The notes beneath the pieces are model-generated. The model did not search any database, had not been told where the DNA came from, and saw only the letters and a list, made by a program, of their open reading frames with translations. Of a stretch of 39,296 nt of DNA, positions 13,529 through 23,086 are shown piece by piece; position 1 is the stretch's first letter, and each line of letters begins with the position of its first letter. The stretch comes from RGIG2041 sp045578865. GTDB taxonomy: Bacteria; Bacillota; Clostridia; UBA1381; UMGS1253. The stretch is from the NCBI GenBank assembly GCA_045578865.1, contig JAZNLB010000029.1:1-39296 (forward strand). Reading direction: 5' to 3'. Both the position numbers and the translations under genes were made by a program.

Positions 13529-14807
13529 ATACGGTTTTAACCATGACTGCAATACCATCCGGAACGATGTTGATGCTCGGTTGTGGCGTATTTACCATGG
13601 ATTTTGCTATCTCCATTGCTTGGGCAAGTGAAGTGGCTGGTATCATATGCATGGCTTTTACTTCGTCTGCCGGCATCTTGGAAACATAAATTACGGATGC
13701 ACGCTGACAAATGCGTACCAGAATTTGTGCTTGCCATTGGTCGGGGAGGGTTTCGTTTCTCGATTGTGCCATATACATTGCCATCAGCTTATCTAAATCC
13801 GGCTCCTCAGCGAGTTGGCGGTAAAAATGGTCGCCGCCGCTGCCGTCTTCGGATGCGGAAAGCATAATGACAACGCCGCCTTCTTTGACGGCGGCTTCTG
13901 CGGCAGTCATACCTTTTACAGCTTGATATACATTTTGGTCGAGCGGATAGCCTCCGTTGGAGGAAATAGCAATATCTGCAGGCTTTGTTTCTACGCCGCA
14001 GTATTTACTAAGGAAGTCCGTTCCTTTTTTGTGCGCTTGCTCTAAATCACCGGCAACAGCATAGATTACTTTCTTTTCGGCATTGAGTACAACATTGACA
14101 ATGTAGGTAAGTTTCGCCTGCTTCGCCGCCCAAAGCATATCTGCGTGAATGGGGTTGTTTTCCAAAATACCGGTGCGCGCACATGGATGTGCGATAAATT
14201 CGGCGCAGTGGTTTGCCATAACAGTCTTTCTTGAAGAGACACCGGGCAAAACGCTTTTTCTTCCGCCGGAAAAACCAGCGAATAAATGCGGCTCAATAAA
14301 GCCTTCGGCAACGAGCAAATCTGCCTCATAGGCGATGCGGTTAATTACACAGTCGCCGCCGGAGGGCAGAGTGCCGATGTGGACGAGCATATCTTCATTG
14401 TCACAATCATGTATGTATATATTTTCTTTTTCTACGATTTCCTCGCCGAATTTGTCAATAAGTTCATCTTTGGTTGTGCCACGGTGACAGCCGGTTGCAA
14501 TCAAAATGGTGATTTCGGCATCTGGGTTGCCTTCGCGAATCTGAGAAAGCATATACGGGATGATGACTTTGCTCGGCACGGGGCGCGTGTGGTCACTGGC
14601 AATAATAACTACTTTGTTTTTGCCTTCCGCCAACTTGCTTAAAGGCGCAGACCCGACGGGATTTGCCATTGCGGTGCATACAAGTTCGATTTCGTCTGCA
14701 TCTGGAATATAGTCATCGATAGAAGAGACTAACACATCTTGAACTTGTGCTTCGTCAAAAGCATACACGATTTTTTCTTTTCCGTAAGGGAATGTAATTT
14801 CTCTCAT
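13527..14807 (-). CDS. larA: LarA-family nickel-dependent racemase
   Basis: A 426-residue member of the lactate racemase family (DUF2088), which interconverts D- and L-lactate or related 2-hydroxyacids using the nickel-pincer cofactor NPN. The residues reported for Lactobacillus plantarum LarA fall at the same numbers: D72 and R75 (SDHTRP), H108 (ATGCHRG), H174 (EPHLFAGF), the cofactor-attached K184 (SGGRKSVLPG) and H200 (MANH). An active enzyme is therefore likely. The cofactor genes larB, larC and larE are not in the window. It is monocistronic on the minus strand with its own promoter region. The substrate could be another 2-hydroxyacid, since the family is broad. Confidence 0.9.
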   Translation of the reverse strand: MREITFPYGKEKIVYAFDEAQVQDVLVSSIDDYIPDADEIELVCTAMANPVGSAPLSKLAEGKNKVVIIASDHTRPVPSKVIIPYMLSQIREGNPDAEITILIATGCHRGTTKDELIDKFGEEIVEKENIYIHDCDNEDMLVHIGTLPSGGDCVINRIAYEADLLVAEGFIEPHLFAGFSGGRKSVLPGVSSRKTVMANHCAEFIAHPCARTGILENNPIHADMLWAAKQAKLTYIVNVVLNAEKKVIYAVAGDLEQAHKKGTDFLSKYCGVETKPADIAISSNGGYPLDQNVYQAVKGMTAAEAAVKEGGVVIMLSASEDGSGGDHFYRQLAEEPDLDKLMAMYMAQSRNETLPDQWQAQILVRICQRASVIYVSKMPADEVKAMHMIPATSLAQAMEIAKSMVNTPQPSINIVPDGIAVMVKTV

Positions 14808-14847
14808 GTGATTTCCTCCATGTATTTTTGTTTAATTTTATCACAGA

Positions 14848-14857
14848 TTGTATACAA
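14848..14857. promoter_or_regulatory. Palindrome TTGTATACAA in the larA promoter region
   Basis: A perfect 10-bp palindrome about 40 bases upstream of the larA start. A candidate minus-strand promoter spans it: TTGCAT, 18-base spacer, TAAAAT. It fits the t.GTa-tAC.a pattern of FadR-subfamily GntR regulators, a class that includes lactate regulators. An operator role is inference. Confidence 0.4.
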
Positions 14858-15001
14858 AATGCAATATAAAAATGCGTCTTTTTTCACAGGATTATCTTTA
14901 GATACATTATCGAAACGGCATTGCGTTTGAAACTGTTATACGACGCAAGCGCAGAAGCGGTAACCATGCCGTTATTTTGTGCGAAAATCCTCATAAAAAA
15001 C

Positions 15002-15030
15002 TTGCCAAAGCCGCATAAATATAGTATAAT
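15002..15030 (+). promoter_or_regulatory. Predicted apgM promoter
   Basis: TTGCCA (15002-15007), 17-base spacer, TATAAT (15025-15030), about 55 bases ahead of the apgM start. Confidence 0.65.
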
Positions 15031-15084
15031 AACTAAGATATAGTAAACTGATATAACCATAGGCAATTAAAGGAAGTGATACAG

Positions 15085-16287
15085 ATGAAATACATTGTGA
15101 TTTTAGGCGACGGTATGGCCGATACGCCGGTGGAAGCTCTGGGCGGCAAAACACCGCTGGAGGTTGCAAAAAAACCGAATATGGATCGCTTGGCATCTGT
15201 GGGAGAACTTGGCATGGTAAAAACGGTGCCGGACGGTATGGCGCCGGGCAGTGATGTAGCCAATTTGTCTGTTATCGGCTACGACCCGAGCGAAGTCTAT
15301 ACGGGGCGCTCGCCGTTGGAGGCTGTTTCCATTGGGGTAGAGCTTGCTGATACCGATGTAACATACCGCGTCAACACCGTAACACTTTCCGATGAAGCGT
15401 GCTATGCGGATAAAACGATGCTGGACTACTCTGCGGATGAAATCTCCTCCGAAGAGGGCGCACAACTTATGCAGGCAATCAACGCAGCTTTTGCAGATGA
15501 AAACATCCATTTCTATGCCGGCACGAGTTATCGTAACCTTTTGGTTGTACATAATGGTGCAACGGGTGCAAAGCTCACGCCGCCGCACGACATTTCGCTG
15601 CGTGTCATCGGCGATTATCTGCCGAAGGACGCGGACAAACTTTCTGAAATGATGCAAAAAAGTTATGAGATTTTAAAAGACCATCCGGTGAATAAGTCGC
15701 GCGAGGCGCGCGGTCTGCATCCGGCAAATTCCATCTGGTTCTGGGGTGAAGGCACCAAACCGGGTGTGACGAATTTTAAAGAAAAGTACGGTGTGGATGG
15801 AGCGATGATTAGTGCCGTGGACTTGCTAAAAGGCATTGGCTACTGTGCCGGTATGGAAGTGATTGAGGTTGAAGGCGCCACCGGCAATGTAGATACGAAT
15901 TTTGAAGGCAAAGCGAAAGCCGTTTGTGATGCGCTTTTGTCCGGAAAGGATTTTGCTTATCTGCATGTAGAGGCGGCAGACGAGAGCGGCCATCGCGGTG
16001 AGTTGGAAAACAAGATTTTGTCGATAGAAAAACTCGATGAGGCAATGGGAAAAATTATCGATGTCATGGAGGCGGCGGGTGAAGCGTACAGCATTCTTTT
16101 GATGCCGGACCATCCGACACCGCTTGCAACGCGTACGCACGCATCTGATGCGGTGCCGTATGTGATATACAGAAGCGACAAAGAACAAGTGCAAAGTGCA
16201 TTGCGTTATACGGAAAAAGATGCGAAAAGCACAGGTGTTTATGAGCCGGTTGGACATAAACTGATGAAAAAGTTTTTGCAAGGTTAA
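15085..16287 (+). CDS. apgM: Cofactor-independent phosphoglycerate mutase, ApgM type
   Basis: Alkaline-phosphatase-superfamily protein of 400 residues, the archaeal-type 2,3-bisphosphoglycerate-independent phosphoglycerate mutase. It opens MKYIVILGDGMAD with the metal-binding Asp, followed by GSDVANLSVIGYDP, which holds the Ser nucleophile region. HVEAADESGHRGE and LLMPDHPTP carry the later metal ligands. Cytosolic glycolysis, 3-phosphoglycerate to 2-phosphoglycerate, is the expected role. Some members of this family in bacteria are annotated as an alternative homoserine kinase, so threonine synthesis is the main alternative. ATG 15085 has AAAGGAAGTG just upstream; an in-frame GTG at 15076 lies within that site. 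A repeat copy begins 4 bases after the stop. Confidence 0.88.
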   Translation: MKYIVILGDGMADTPVEALGGKTPLEVAKKPNMDRLASVGELGMVKTVPDGMAPGSDVANLSVIGYDPSEVYTGRSPLEAVSIGVELADTDVTYRVNTVTLSDEACYADKTMLDYSADEISSEEGAQLMQAINAAFADENIHFYAGTSYRNLLVVHNGATGAKLTPPHDISLRVIGDYLPKDADKLSEMMQKSYEILKDHPVNKSREARGLHPANSIWFWGEGTKPGVTNFKEKYGVDGAMISAVDLLKGIGYCAGMEVIEVEGATGNVDTNFEGKAKAVCDALLSGKDFAYLHVEAADESGHRGELENKILSIEKLDEAMGKIIDVMEAAGEAYSILLMPDHPTPLATRTHASDAVPYVIYRSDKEQVQSALRYTEKDAKSTGVYEPVGHKLMKKFLQG

Positions 16288-16290
16288 ATT

Positions 16291-16360
16291 TTTGAGTGTT
16301 TTAAAGAAGAAAGTGCACATTTGTGTTCGTTTGAATCGAGTTCGTATGTGTGCGTTATGA
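16291..16360. repeat. Partial inverted copy of the 9190-9310 element
   Basis: Its reverse complement matches the left part of that element: 35 identical bases (16325-16359 against 9193-9227), then a further stretch with a few mismatches. The other terminal repeat is absent, so it is a truncated or solo end. It lies directly behind the apgM stop. Confidence 0.85.
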
Positions 16361-16396
16361 TTCAATTCGGTAAGACATAAACAGAGGAGGGGTGTT

Positions 16397-17527
16397 ATGC
16401 AAAGCAGAACTTTAAAGATTTTGTTGACGATTTTATGTGTTGTTGCGGCATGTATTTTGGCGTTTTACTTTTTGCCTACGCTGCTTGCAGCCCTTGCTCC
16501 TTTTATTATTGCGTATATTCTAAGTTTGGCGTTAGAACCGCTGATTCATTTGCTTAGTGACAAACTTCGTCTGCCGCGCGCCCTTTCTGCGGCCGCTTGT
16601 ACGCTATTGGCGATTGGGATTATCGGCGGACTTTTGGCGTGGCTCGGTGTTGCACTTTGGGCACAACTTGTGGAATTGGTGGACCGATGGCCGGAACTGT
16701 ATGCAGCAGGGAAGGCGTACATTGAGCAGAAAATATCCGGCTTTATGGGCTACTACGATAATTTTTCACCGCAGATGCGCGAGTATATTGATTACGGGGT
16801 TGCAGAGGCCAGAGCGGGGATTACGAAATTGATTTCTCCGATCGCCAACTGGATGGTCTATTTGGCCAGAGGTCTGGTGGCGGGTGTGCCGACAACAATT
16901 ATCTTTGTGATTGTAACATTTTTGGCCTGTAACTTTATGTGTGCCGAGAAAAAGAAAATGCGCGGTTTGATGACACGCGTGTTCGGCGTGCGTGCCATCA
17001 GCCGGGTTTCTGCGGTATGGCGGGATTTGAAATCTGCGCTCGGCGGTTACATCAAGGCGCAACTGGCGATTATGTGTGTATCGGCAACGATTTTGTTTAT
17101 CGGTTTTAGCCTTTCGAAAGTTCCGTTTTCGCTCTTGCTCGCCTTGTCGGTTGCGATTTTGGATGCCCTGCCGGTGTTCGGCTCGGGTGCAGTACTGATT
17201 CCGTGGTCGCTTATCTCGCTTTTGCAGGGCAATTACAGTATGTTGGCCGTTACGGCTTCAATGTATATCATCATAATTATAACCAGACAGATTTTAGAGC
17301 CAAGAATTTTGGGGAAGCATATCGGTGTCCCACCGCTTTTAACATTGATGAGTATGTACATCGGCCTTAAGTTTATCGGCATTTTCGGTATGGTTTTAGG
17401 TCCGGTTATTGTATTGACAGTGAAAAATCTGTATTTGGGCGGCGTGTTTGACCGAATGCTGACTCGGGATACGCAAGAAAACAGAGAAGAGAATTTACCT
17501 GAAAAAGAGGTGCAGGAGAATGAATAA
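16397..17527 (+). CDS. AI-2E-family membrane protein, YtvI-like
   Basis: A 376-residue integral membrane protein of the AI-2E/UPF0118 transporter family, closest in feel to the sporulation protein YtvI. Hydrophobic helices are clear at about 8-28, 31-52, 62-90, 150-172, 215-240, 243-275, 280-300 and 310-345, with the family segment TRQILEPRILGKHIGVPPLLTLMSMYIGLKFIGI split across the end. A charged cytosolic tail follows. Transport substrate is unknown; family members have been linked to Na+/H+ exchange or autoinducer export. It overlaps metG by 8 bases, so it heads the metG-alaS run. GGAGGGG precedes the ATG. Confidence 0.85.
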   Translation: MQSRTLKILLTILCVVAACILAFYFLPTLLAALAPFIIAYILSLALEPLIHLLSDKLRLPRALSAAACTLLAIGIIGGLLAWLGVALWAQLVELVDRWPELYAAGKAYIEQKISGFMGYYDNFSPQMREYIDYGVAEARAGITKLISPIANWMVYLARGLVAGVPTTIIFVIVTFLACNFMCAEKKKMRGLMTRVFGVRAISRVSAVWRDLKSALGGYIKAQLAIMCVSATILFIGFSLSKVPFSLLLALSVAILDALPVFGSGAVLIPWSLISLLQGNYSMLAVTASMYIIIIITRQILEPRILGKHIGVPPLLTLMSMYIGLKFIGIFGMVLGPVIVLTVKNLYLGGVFDRMLTRDTQENREENLPEKEVQENE

Positions 17528-19475
17528 AGGAAGATATTATATTACAACGGCAATCGCATATGCCTCCCGTAAGCCGCATATCGGCAACACATACGAGGTG
17601 ATTTTAACGGATGCCATTGCGCGTTTTAAGCGTAAACTCGGCTACGATGTATATTTTCTGACCGGCACGGACGAGCATGGGCAGAAAATTCAGCAACTTG
17701 CAGAGGAAAACGGCATTACGCCGCAAAAGTATGTTGATAATGTTGCCGGTGAAATTCGCCGTATCTGGGATTTGGTAGGTGCATCGTATGATGGTTTTAT
17801 TCGTACAACCGATGCACGCCACGAAGAGGTTGTAGGAAAAATTTTTAAAAAGCTCTACGACCAGGGCGATATTTACAAAAGTGAATATGAGGGCATGTAT
17901 TGCGTGCCGTGCGAATCGTTTTTTACCGCCTCTCAGTTGGTGGACGGTTGCTGTCCGGATTGCGGCAGACCTGTAACGCCGACAAAGGAGGAAGCATATT
18001 TCTTTAAAATGAGCAAATATCAGGACCGCCTGATGAAACACATCGAGGAGCACCCTGAGTTTATACAACCGGAGAGCCGTAAAAAAGAAATGGTAAACAA
18101 TTTCTTAAAGCCCGGTCTTTCAGATTTGTGTGTATCGCGTTCTACATTTACATGGGGTATCCCGGTGGAATTTGACCCGGGACATGTCATCTATGTATGG
18201 ATTGATGCGCTCACAAACTACATTAGTGCTATTGGCTACGACCCGGACGGCAACCACAGTGAACTTTATAAAAAGAACTGGCCGGCGGATGTGCACATTA
18301 TCGGTAAAGATATTTTGCGTTTCCATACCATTTACTGGCCGATTATCTTAATGGCACTCGGTGAGCCGCTGCCGAAACAAATCTTTGGTCATCCATGGCT
18401 TTTGGCAGGCAAGGATGAAAAAATGAGCAAGTCGCTCGGCAATGTAATGTATGCCGATGATTTGGCCCAGCTCTTCGGTGTGGATGCGGTGCGTTACTAT
18501 GTGCTCTCTGAAATGCCTTTTGCGGCGGACGGCACCATCAGTTATGAAACCATGATCAGCCGCTTTAATTCTGATTTGGCAAACACCCTCGGCAACCTCG
18601 TAAATCGTACGGTTGCGATGGTGGATAAGTATTTTGATAAAGTGCTTTATGCACCTGAGGTCACCGATGAAGTGGATGCGGATTTAAGAGCGGTTGCGGA
18701 AAACACCGTCCGCGAGGTGGAATCCAAGATGGAACAACTGCGTGTGGCAGATGCGCTCGAAGCCATTATTGCATTGGCGCGCCGTTCAAATAAATACATT
18801 GACGAAACTGCGCCATGGGTACTTGCGAAGGATGAAAATGGCAAAGAAAGACTTAAAGCGGTTATGTATAACTTAATTGAGTCTATCCGCATTATTGCGA
18901 TTTGCCTGGAAAGTTTTATGCCGCAGACGGCAAAAACCATTTACGAACAGATTGGCGCAACCAAGACGGATTGGGAAAGCGCAAAGGTGTTTGGTGCAAC
19001 CGAGCCGGGCACGAGCGTTGGCGTAGCTGCGCCGATGTTTGCGCGTATGGATGAAAAGAAAAAACTTGAGGAAATCGAAGCCTTTAATTTAAAGAAATAT
19101 CCGCCGAAAAAGGAAGAAAAGAAAGCAGAGAAAAAGGCGGAAGCGACACCGGCAGAAATTACGATTGACGATTTTGCAAAGTTGGATTTGCGGGTGGCAA
19201 AGGTGCTTTCGGCGCAGAAAATTGAAGGCGCTGACAAACTGTATAAATTGCAGGTGGATATGGGAAGCGAGAAGCGCCAGATTGTATCGGGTATCGCAAA
19301 GCACTATTCGCCGGAGGAATTGGTTGGCAAAAATGTGGTTGTGATTGCAAACCTAAAACCGGTAAAATTGCGCGGCGTAGACTCTTATGGTATGATTTTA
19401 GCCGCCGCCGATGATACGACATTAAAAGTTTGCACAATCGACGGAGACATTCCGGCAGGAACGCAAGTGCGATAA
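17520..19475 (+). CDS. metG: Methionyl-tRNA synthetase
   Basis: Charges tRNA-Met. The 651 residues include the class I HIGN signature (20-23), a CxxC...CxxC zinc knuckle (C128/C131 and C145/C148), and KMSKS at 301-305. An anticodon-binding helical domain follows, then a Lys/Glu/Ala-rich linker (about 535-555) and a C-terminal EMAP/Trbp111-type tRNA-binding domain starting DFAKLDLRVAKVL, as in B. subtilis MetRS. The ATG overlaps the end of the ytvI-like gene by 8 bases, and alaS starts 17 bases after its stop. No T-box leader lies in front. Confidence 0.98.
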   Translation: MNKGRYYITTAIAYASRKPHIGNTYEVILTDAIARFKRKLGYDVYFLTGTDEHGQKIQQLAEENGITPQKYVDNVAGEIRRIWDLVGASYDGFIRTTDARHEEVVGKIFKKLYDQGDIYKSEYEGMYCVPCESFFTASQLVDGCCPDCGRPVTPTKEEAYFFKMSKYQDRLMKHIEEHPEFIQPESRKKEMVNNFLKPGLSDLCVSRSTFTWGIPVEFDPGHVIYVWIDALTNYISAIGYDPDGNHSELYKKNWPADVHIIGKDILRFHTIYWPIILMALGEPLPKQIFGHPWLLAGKDEKMSKSLGNVMYADDLAQLFGVDAVRYYVLSEMPFAADGTISYETMISRFNSDLANTLGNLVNRTVAMVDKYFDKVLYAPEVTDEVDADLRAVAENTVREVESKMEQLRVADALEAIIALARRSNKYIDETAPWVLAKDENGKERLKAVMYNLIESIRIIAICLESFMPQTAKTIYEQIGATKTDWESAKVFGATEPGTSVGVAAPMFARMDEKKKLEEIEAFNLKKYPPKKEEKKAEKKAEATPAEITIDDFAKLDLRVAKVLSAQKIEGADKLYKLQVDMGSEKRQIVSGIAKHYSPEELVGKNVVVIANLKPVKLRGVDSYGMILAAADDTTLKVCTIDGDIPAGTQVR

Positions 19476-19492
19476 GAAAGGAACTAAGCAAA

Positions 19493-22126
19493 ATGAGAAA
19501 TATGGGTTTAAATGAAATCAGAGAGAAATTTTTAAGTTTCTTTGAAACCAAGAATTGTCTGCGCCTCGACAGTTTTTCGCTTGTGCCGAAAAACGATGCG
19601 AGCCTTCTTTTGATTAACTCCGGTATGGCGCCGATGAAAAAGTGGTTTACCGGTGCGGAAGTTCCGCCGAGAAAGAGAGTAACCACTTGTCAGAAGTGTA
19701 TCCGCACACCGGACATTGAAAGTGTGGGCAAAACGGCAAGACACGGCACATTCTTTGAAATGCTTGGTAACTTTTCGTTTGGCGATTACTTTAAGCATGA
19801 GGCAATTGCATGGGCTTGGGAATTTTTAACCAAAATTATGGAAATCCCGGAGGAGGTACTCTGGATTACCGTATATGAAGAAGATGATGAGGCACTGGAT
19901 ATCTGGGTAAACGAAATCGGCGTAAATCCGGAGCGCGTTGTGAAGATGGGTAAGGCGGACAACTTTTGGGAGCACGGTACAGGTCCGTGCGGTCCTTGCT
20001 CGGAAATTCATGTTGACCGTGGCATAGAGCACAGTTGCGGTAAGCCGGATTGCAAACTCGGTTGTGATTGTGACCGTTTTATGGAAGTTTGGAATCTCGT
20101 GTTTACACAGTTTGATAAAGATGAGGATGGAAACTACAACCGCCTTGCAAACCCGAACATTGATACGGGTATGGGACTTGAAAGACTTGCCTGCATTATG
20201 CAGGGAGTAAACAACCTCTTCGAGGTAGACACCGTGCAGGATACAATGAAGCACATCAGCCGTATCGCAGGTGTGAATTATACGGACGACAAAAAGACAG
20301 ACATTTCTTTGCGTGTTATCACAGACCATATCCGCAGTACCGTTATGATGGTATCCGACGGTGTTATTCCGTCCAACGAGGGCAGAGGATATGTTCTTCG
20401 TCGTCTTTTAAGGCGTGCGGCAAGACACGGCAGACTTTTAAATGTCAAGGGTGAATTTCTCTACACCGTAGCGGATACTGTAATTGATGCCTCCAAGCAA
20501 GGTTATCCGGAATTGGAAGAAAAGAGAGACTATATCAAAAAAATTATCCGCATTGAGGAAGAAAAGTTCTCCAAGACCATTGAGGGCGGACTTGCCATCT
20601 TAAACGATTACATTAGCGCAACGAAAGCAAACGGCGGCGACACGCTCAGCGGCTCGGATGCGTTTAAATTAAATGACACTTATGGTTTCCCGATAGATTT
20701 AACGGTGGAAATCTGCGAAGAACAGGGTTTGAAAGTAGACCGTGAAGGCTATGATATCAACTTAAAAGAGCAAAAGGATAAGGCGCGTGCCGGCCGTAAA
20801 GATGGTTCAAGTTGGGATGATGATTCAGCGGTGAACATCAAGGCGGAGCCGACAAAGTTTGTTGGCTACAATGCGTTAGAGGTTGAAAGCGAAGTTGTCG
20901 GTATCGTAACCGAAGGCAATAATGCTGATGCAATCGGTGCAGGTGAGGAAGGTATTATCGTAGTAAAAGAATCTCCGTTCTATGCTCAAATGGGCGGTCA
21001 GGCCGGCGATATCGGTTCGATTACTGCGGCGAATGGTAAGGCAATCGTTGTAGATACCAAGAAAAACGGCGATGATATTTATTTCCACATTGTAAAAGTG
21101 AAAGAAGGAGCAATTTCCGTTGGCGACAATGTAAAACTTGCTGTTTGCAAGAAAAACAGAATGGCAGTTTGTCGTAATCACTCGACAACGCATCTTTTGC
21201 ATAAAGCACTCAAAGAAGTTTTGGGCACACATGTTGCACAGGCAGGCTCCGAGGTAACCGCAGAGCATTTGCGGTTCGACTTTTCACACTTTGAAGCCAT
21301 GAGGGCTGAAGAAATCATGGCGGTTGAAGAAAAGGTAAATGATGCAATTTTAGAAGCCATGGATATTACCGTGCAGGAACTCGGCATCGAGGAGGCCAAA
21401 AAACTTGGCGCAACTGCACAGTTTGGCGAAAAATACGGCGATGTAGTGCGCGTTGTAGCTATGGGCGATTATTCCGTAGAATTCTGCGGTGGTACACATC
21501 TGACCAATACGGCGCAGGCGGGTCTGTTTAAGATTATTTCCGAAAATGGTGTGGCTGCCGGTGTAAGAAGAATTGAAGCGGTTACGGGCGCAGGCGTACT
21601 TGCACAACTCAATGGCGCAAAACAAACGATTGCAAATGTAGCAGATGCGATTAAGAGCAGCGTGCATGATGTGGAATCCAAGGCAGTAGCCGTTGTGGAA
21701 GAAAACAAGAACTTAAAGCGCGAACTGGAAAGCATTAAAAGCAAAATGGCAAACGCATCTGTGACGGAACTTGTGGATAATGCAAGTGAAATCGGCGGCG
21801 TGAAACTTGTTGCAGGCCGCGTAGGCGATGGACTGGATATGAATGCGCTTCGCACAGCAGGCGACAATCTCAAAGAACAGGCAGGTTGTGCGGTTATCGT
21901 TTTGGCATCTGCGGCAGACGGCAGAGTCAATATCGTTTGTATGGCAACTGCGGATGCAGTGGCGAAGGGCGCACATGCGGGCAATATTATTCGCGAAGTA
22001 GCCAAGACCTGCGGTGGCGGCGGCGGCGGTAAGCCGGACAGCGCACAGGCAGGCGGTAAGGATGTATCCAAGATTGACGATGCGCTCAAAGCGGCGGCAG
22101 ATGTATTGACATCACAGATAAAATAG
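19493..22126 (+). CDS. alaS: Alanyl-tRNA synthetase
   Basis: Charges tRNA-Ala and edits Ser/Gly mischarging. The 877 residues are full length. The class II catalytic core begins with LNEIREKFLSFFETK and INSGMAPMKKWF. The editing domain has the zinc-binding pairs H563/H567 (HSTTH) and C665/H669 (CGGTH). A coiled-coil and C-Ala domain with a glycine run (GGGGGG near 843) closes the protein. ATG 19493 is chosen for the AAAGGAA site at 19477-19483 over in-frame upstream codons that lie inside metG. It sits 17 bases behind metG and 12 before the HIT gene, so the three are probably one transcript. Confidence 0.98.
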   Translation: MRNMGLNEIREKFLSFFETKNCLRLDSFSLVPKNDASLLLINSGMAPMKKWFTGAEVPPRKRVTTCQKCIRTPDIESVGKTARHGTFFEMLGNFSFGDYFKHEAIAWAWEFLTKIMEIPEEVLWITVYEEDDEALDIWVNEIGVNPERVVKMGKADNFWEHGTGPCGPCSEIHVDRGIEHSCGKPDCKLGCDCDRFMEVWNLVFTQFDKDEDGNYNRLANPNIDTGMGLERLACIMQGVNNLFEVDTVQDTMKHISRIAGVNYTDDKKTDISLRVITDHIRSTVMMVSDGVIPSNEGRGYVLRRLLRRAARHGRLLNVKGEFLYTVADTVIDASKQGYPELEEKRDYIKKIIRIEEEKFSKTIEGGLAILNDYISATKANGGDTLSGSDAFKLNDTYGFPIDLTVEICEEQGLKVDREGYDINLKEQKDKARAGRKDGSSWDDDSAVNIKAEPTKFVGYNALEVESEVVGIVTEGNNADAIGAGEEGIIVVKESPFYAQMGGQAGDIGSITAANGKAIVVDTKKNGDDIYFHIVKVKEGAISVGDNVKLAVCKKNRMAVCRNHSTTHLLHKALKEVLGTHVAQAGSEVTAEHLRFDFSHFEAMRAEEIMAVEEKVNDAILEAMDITVQELGIEEAKKLGATAQFGEKYGDVVRVVAMGDYSVEFCGGTHLTNTAQAGLFKIISENGVAAGVRRIEAVTGAGVLAQLNGAKQTIANVADAIKSSVHDVESKAVAVVEENKNLKRELESIKSKMANASVTELVDNASEIGGVKLVAGRVGDGLDMNALRTAGDNLKEQAGCAVIVLASAADGRVNIVCMATADAVAKGAHAGNIIREVAKTCGGGGGGKPDSAQAGGKDVSKIDDALKAAADVLTSQIK

Positions 22127-22138
22127 GAGGATTATACA

Positions 22139-22483
22139 GTGAGTGATTGTATTTTCTGTAAAATAGCCCGTGGGGAAATTCCGTCAAAAAAGGTGTATGA
22201 AGATGATTTGATGTACGCATTTTACGATATCAATCCGCAGGCACCGGTGCATGTTTTGATGATTCCAAAACAACATTTGGATTCTGCAAATGCAATTACT
22301 GCAGAAAACAGCGCTGTTGTCGCGCACATTTTTTCCAAAGTAGGCGAGATTGCGGAGATGGTCGGCGTGCGTGAAGACGGCTACCGTATCATCAATAACT
22401 GCGGTGAAAACGGCGGTCAGACGGTGAAACATTTGCATTTTCATTTGCTTGGCGGTAAAAACTTAGGCGAAAAACTGGTATAA
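22139..22483 (+). CDS. HIT-family nucleotide hydrolase (Hint-like)
   Basis: A 114-residue histidine-triad protein. CIFCKIARGEIPSKKVYED is the usual start, with a CxxC, and HLHFHLLGG near the C-terminus is the triad that forms the covalent nucleotidyl intermediate. Hint-type proteins hydrolyse nucleoside phosphoramidates, including aminoacyl-adenylates released by lysyl-tRNA synthetase, which gives some logic to its place behind two synthetase genes. It starts with GTG at 22139, with AGGAGG ahead of it. A hairpin follows the stop. Confidence 0.94.
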   Translation: MSDCIFCKIARGEIPSKKVYEDDLMYAFYDINPQAPVHVLMIPKQHLDSANAITAENSAVVAHIFSKVGEIAEMVGVREDGYRIINNCGENGGQTVKHLHFHLLGGKNLGEKLV

Positions 22484-22492
22484 CTTAAAAGA

Positions 22493-22525
22493 GAGGATGT
22501 TTAATTTGGTTTAAACATCCTCTTT
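22493..22525 (+). terminator. Hairpin after the HIT gene
   Basis: GAGGATGTTTAA (22493-22504) pairs with TTAAACATCCTC (22511-22522). The T-run is short (TTTC), so termination may be partial, allowing read-through into the chromate transporter genes. Confidence 0.6.
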
Positions 22526-22540
22526 CAAGTAGGTGATTGT

Positions 22541-23086
22541 ATGTTGAAAACTTTGTGGGAATTGTTTTGGTCGTTTGCCAAAATCGGTGTATGTACTTTT
22601 GGAGGCGGCTATGCGATGCTCCCGTTTATACAGGCGGAAATTGTAGATAAAAAGAAATGGTCTTCGAAGGAAGAAATTATGGATTACTACGCCATAGGTC
22701 AATGTACACCGGGCGTAATTGCCGTAAATGTAGGTACATTTGTGGGGCACAAGACGGCAGGGTTCTGGGGTGGTATTTTTGCCACGCTCGGCGTAGTTTT
22801 TCCATCGGTCATTATTATTTTGCTCATTGCGGCATTTATCAGTAATTTTGCCAACTTGGAGATTGTAGCACATGCGTTTGCCGGCATTCGCGCTTGCGTT
22901 TGCGTGTTTATCTTTAACGCAGTACGCAAACTGTGGAAAAGTGCCGTTAAGGATAAGTGGACTTTGATCATTTTTATACTCGTTGCCGTTTGTGCGACCG
23001 TATTTGATGTATCGCCGGTGCTTTTTGTAGTGCTTGCGGCTCTGCTGGGGATTCTTATTCAGAACTGGGGGGCGAAAAAGCTATGA
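22541..23086 (+). CDS. Chromate transporter, first half-size subunit
   Basis: A 181-residue membrane protein of the short-chain CHR (ChrA) family, which form bidomain or heterodimeric anion carriers. The family motif is seen near the start (FAKIGVCTFGGGYAMLPFIQ), with GQCTPGVIAVNVGTFVGHKTAGFWGG around 55-80 and five to six hydrophobic segments. Short-chain CHR proteins usually occur as an adjacent pair, as here. The physiological anion may not be chromate; sulfate-like anions or unknown substrates are possible. Its last codon overlaps the next start by 4 bases (ATGA). Confidence 0.9.
   Translation: MLKTLWELFWSFAKIGVCTFGGGYAMLPFIQAEIVDKKKWSSKEEIMDYYAIGQCTPGVIAVNVGTFVGHKTAGFWGGIFATLGVVFPSVIIILLIAAFISNFANLEIVAHAFAGIRACVCVFIFNAVRKLWKSAVKDKWTLIIFILVAVCATVFDVSPVLFVVLAALLGILIQNWGAKKL

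Noticed and set aside
16397..19493. T-box riboswitch controlling metG or alaS
   Set aside because: metG overlaps the upstream gene and the metG-alaS gap is 17 bases, leaving no room for a T-box leader; the apgM-ytvI gap holds only the repeat copy.
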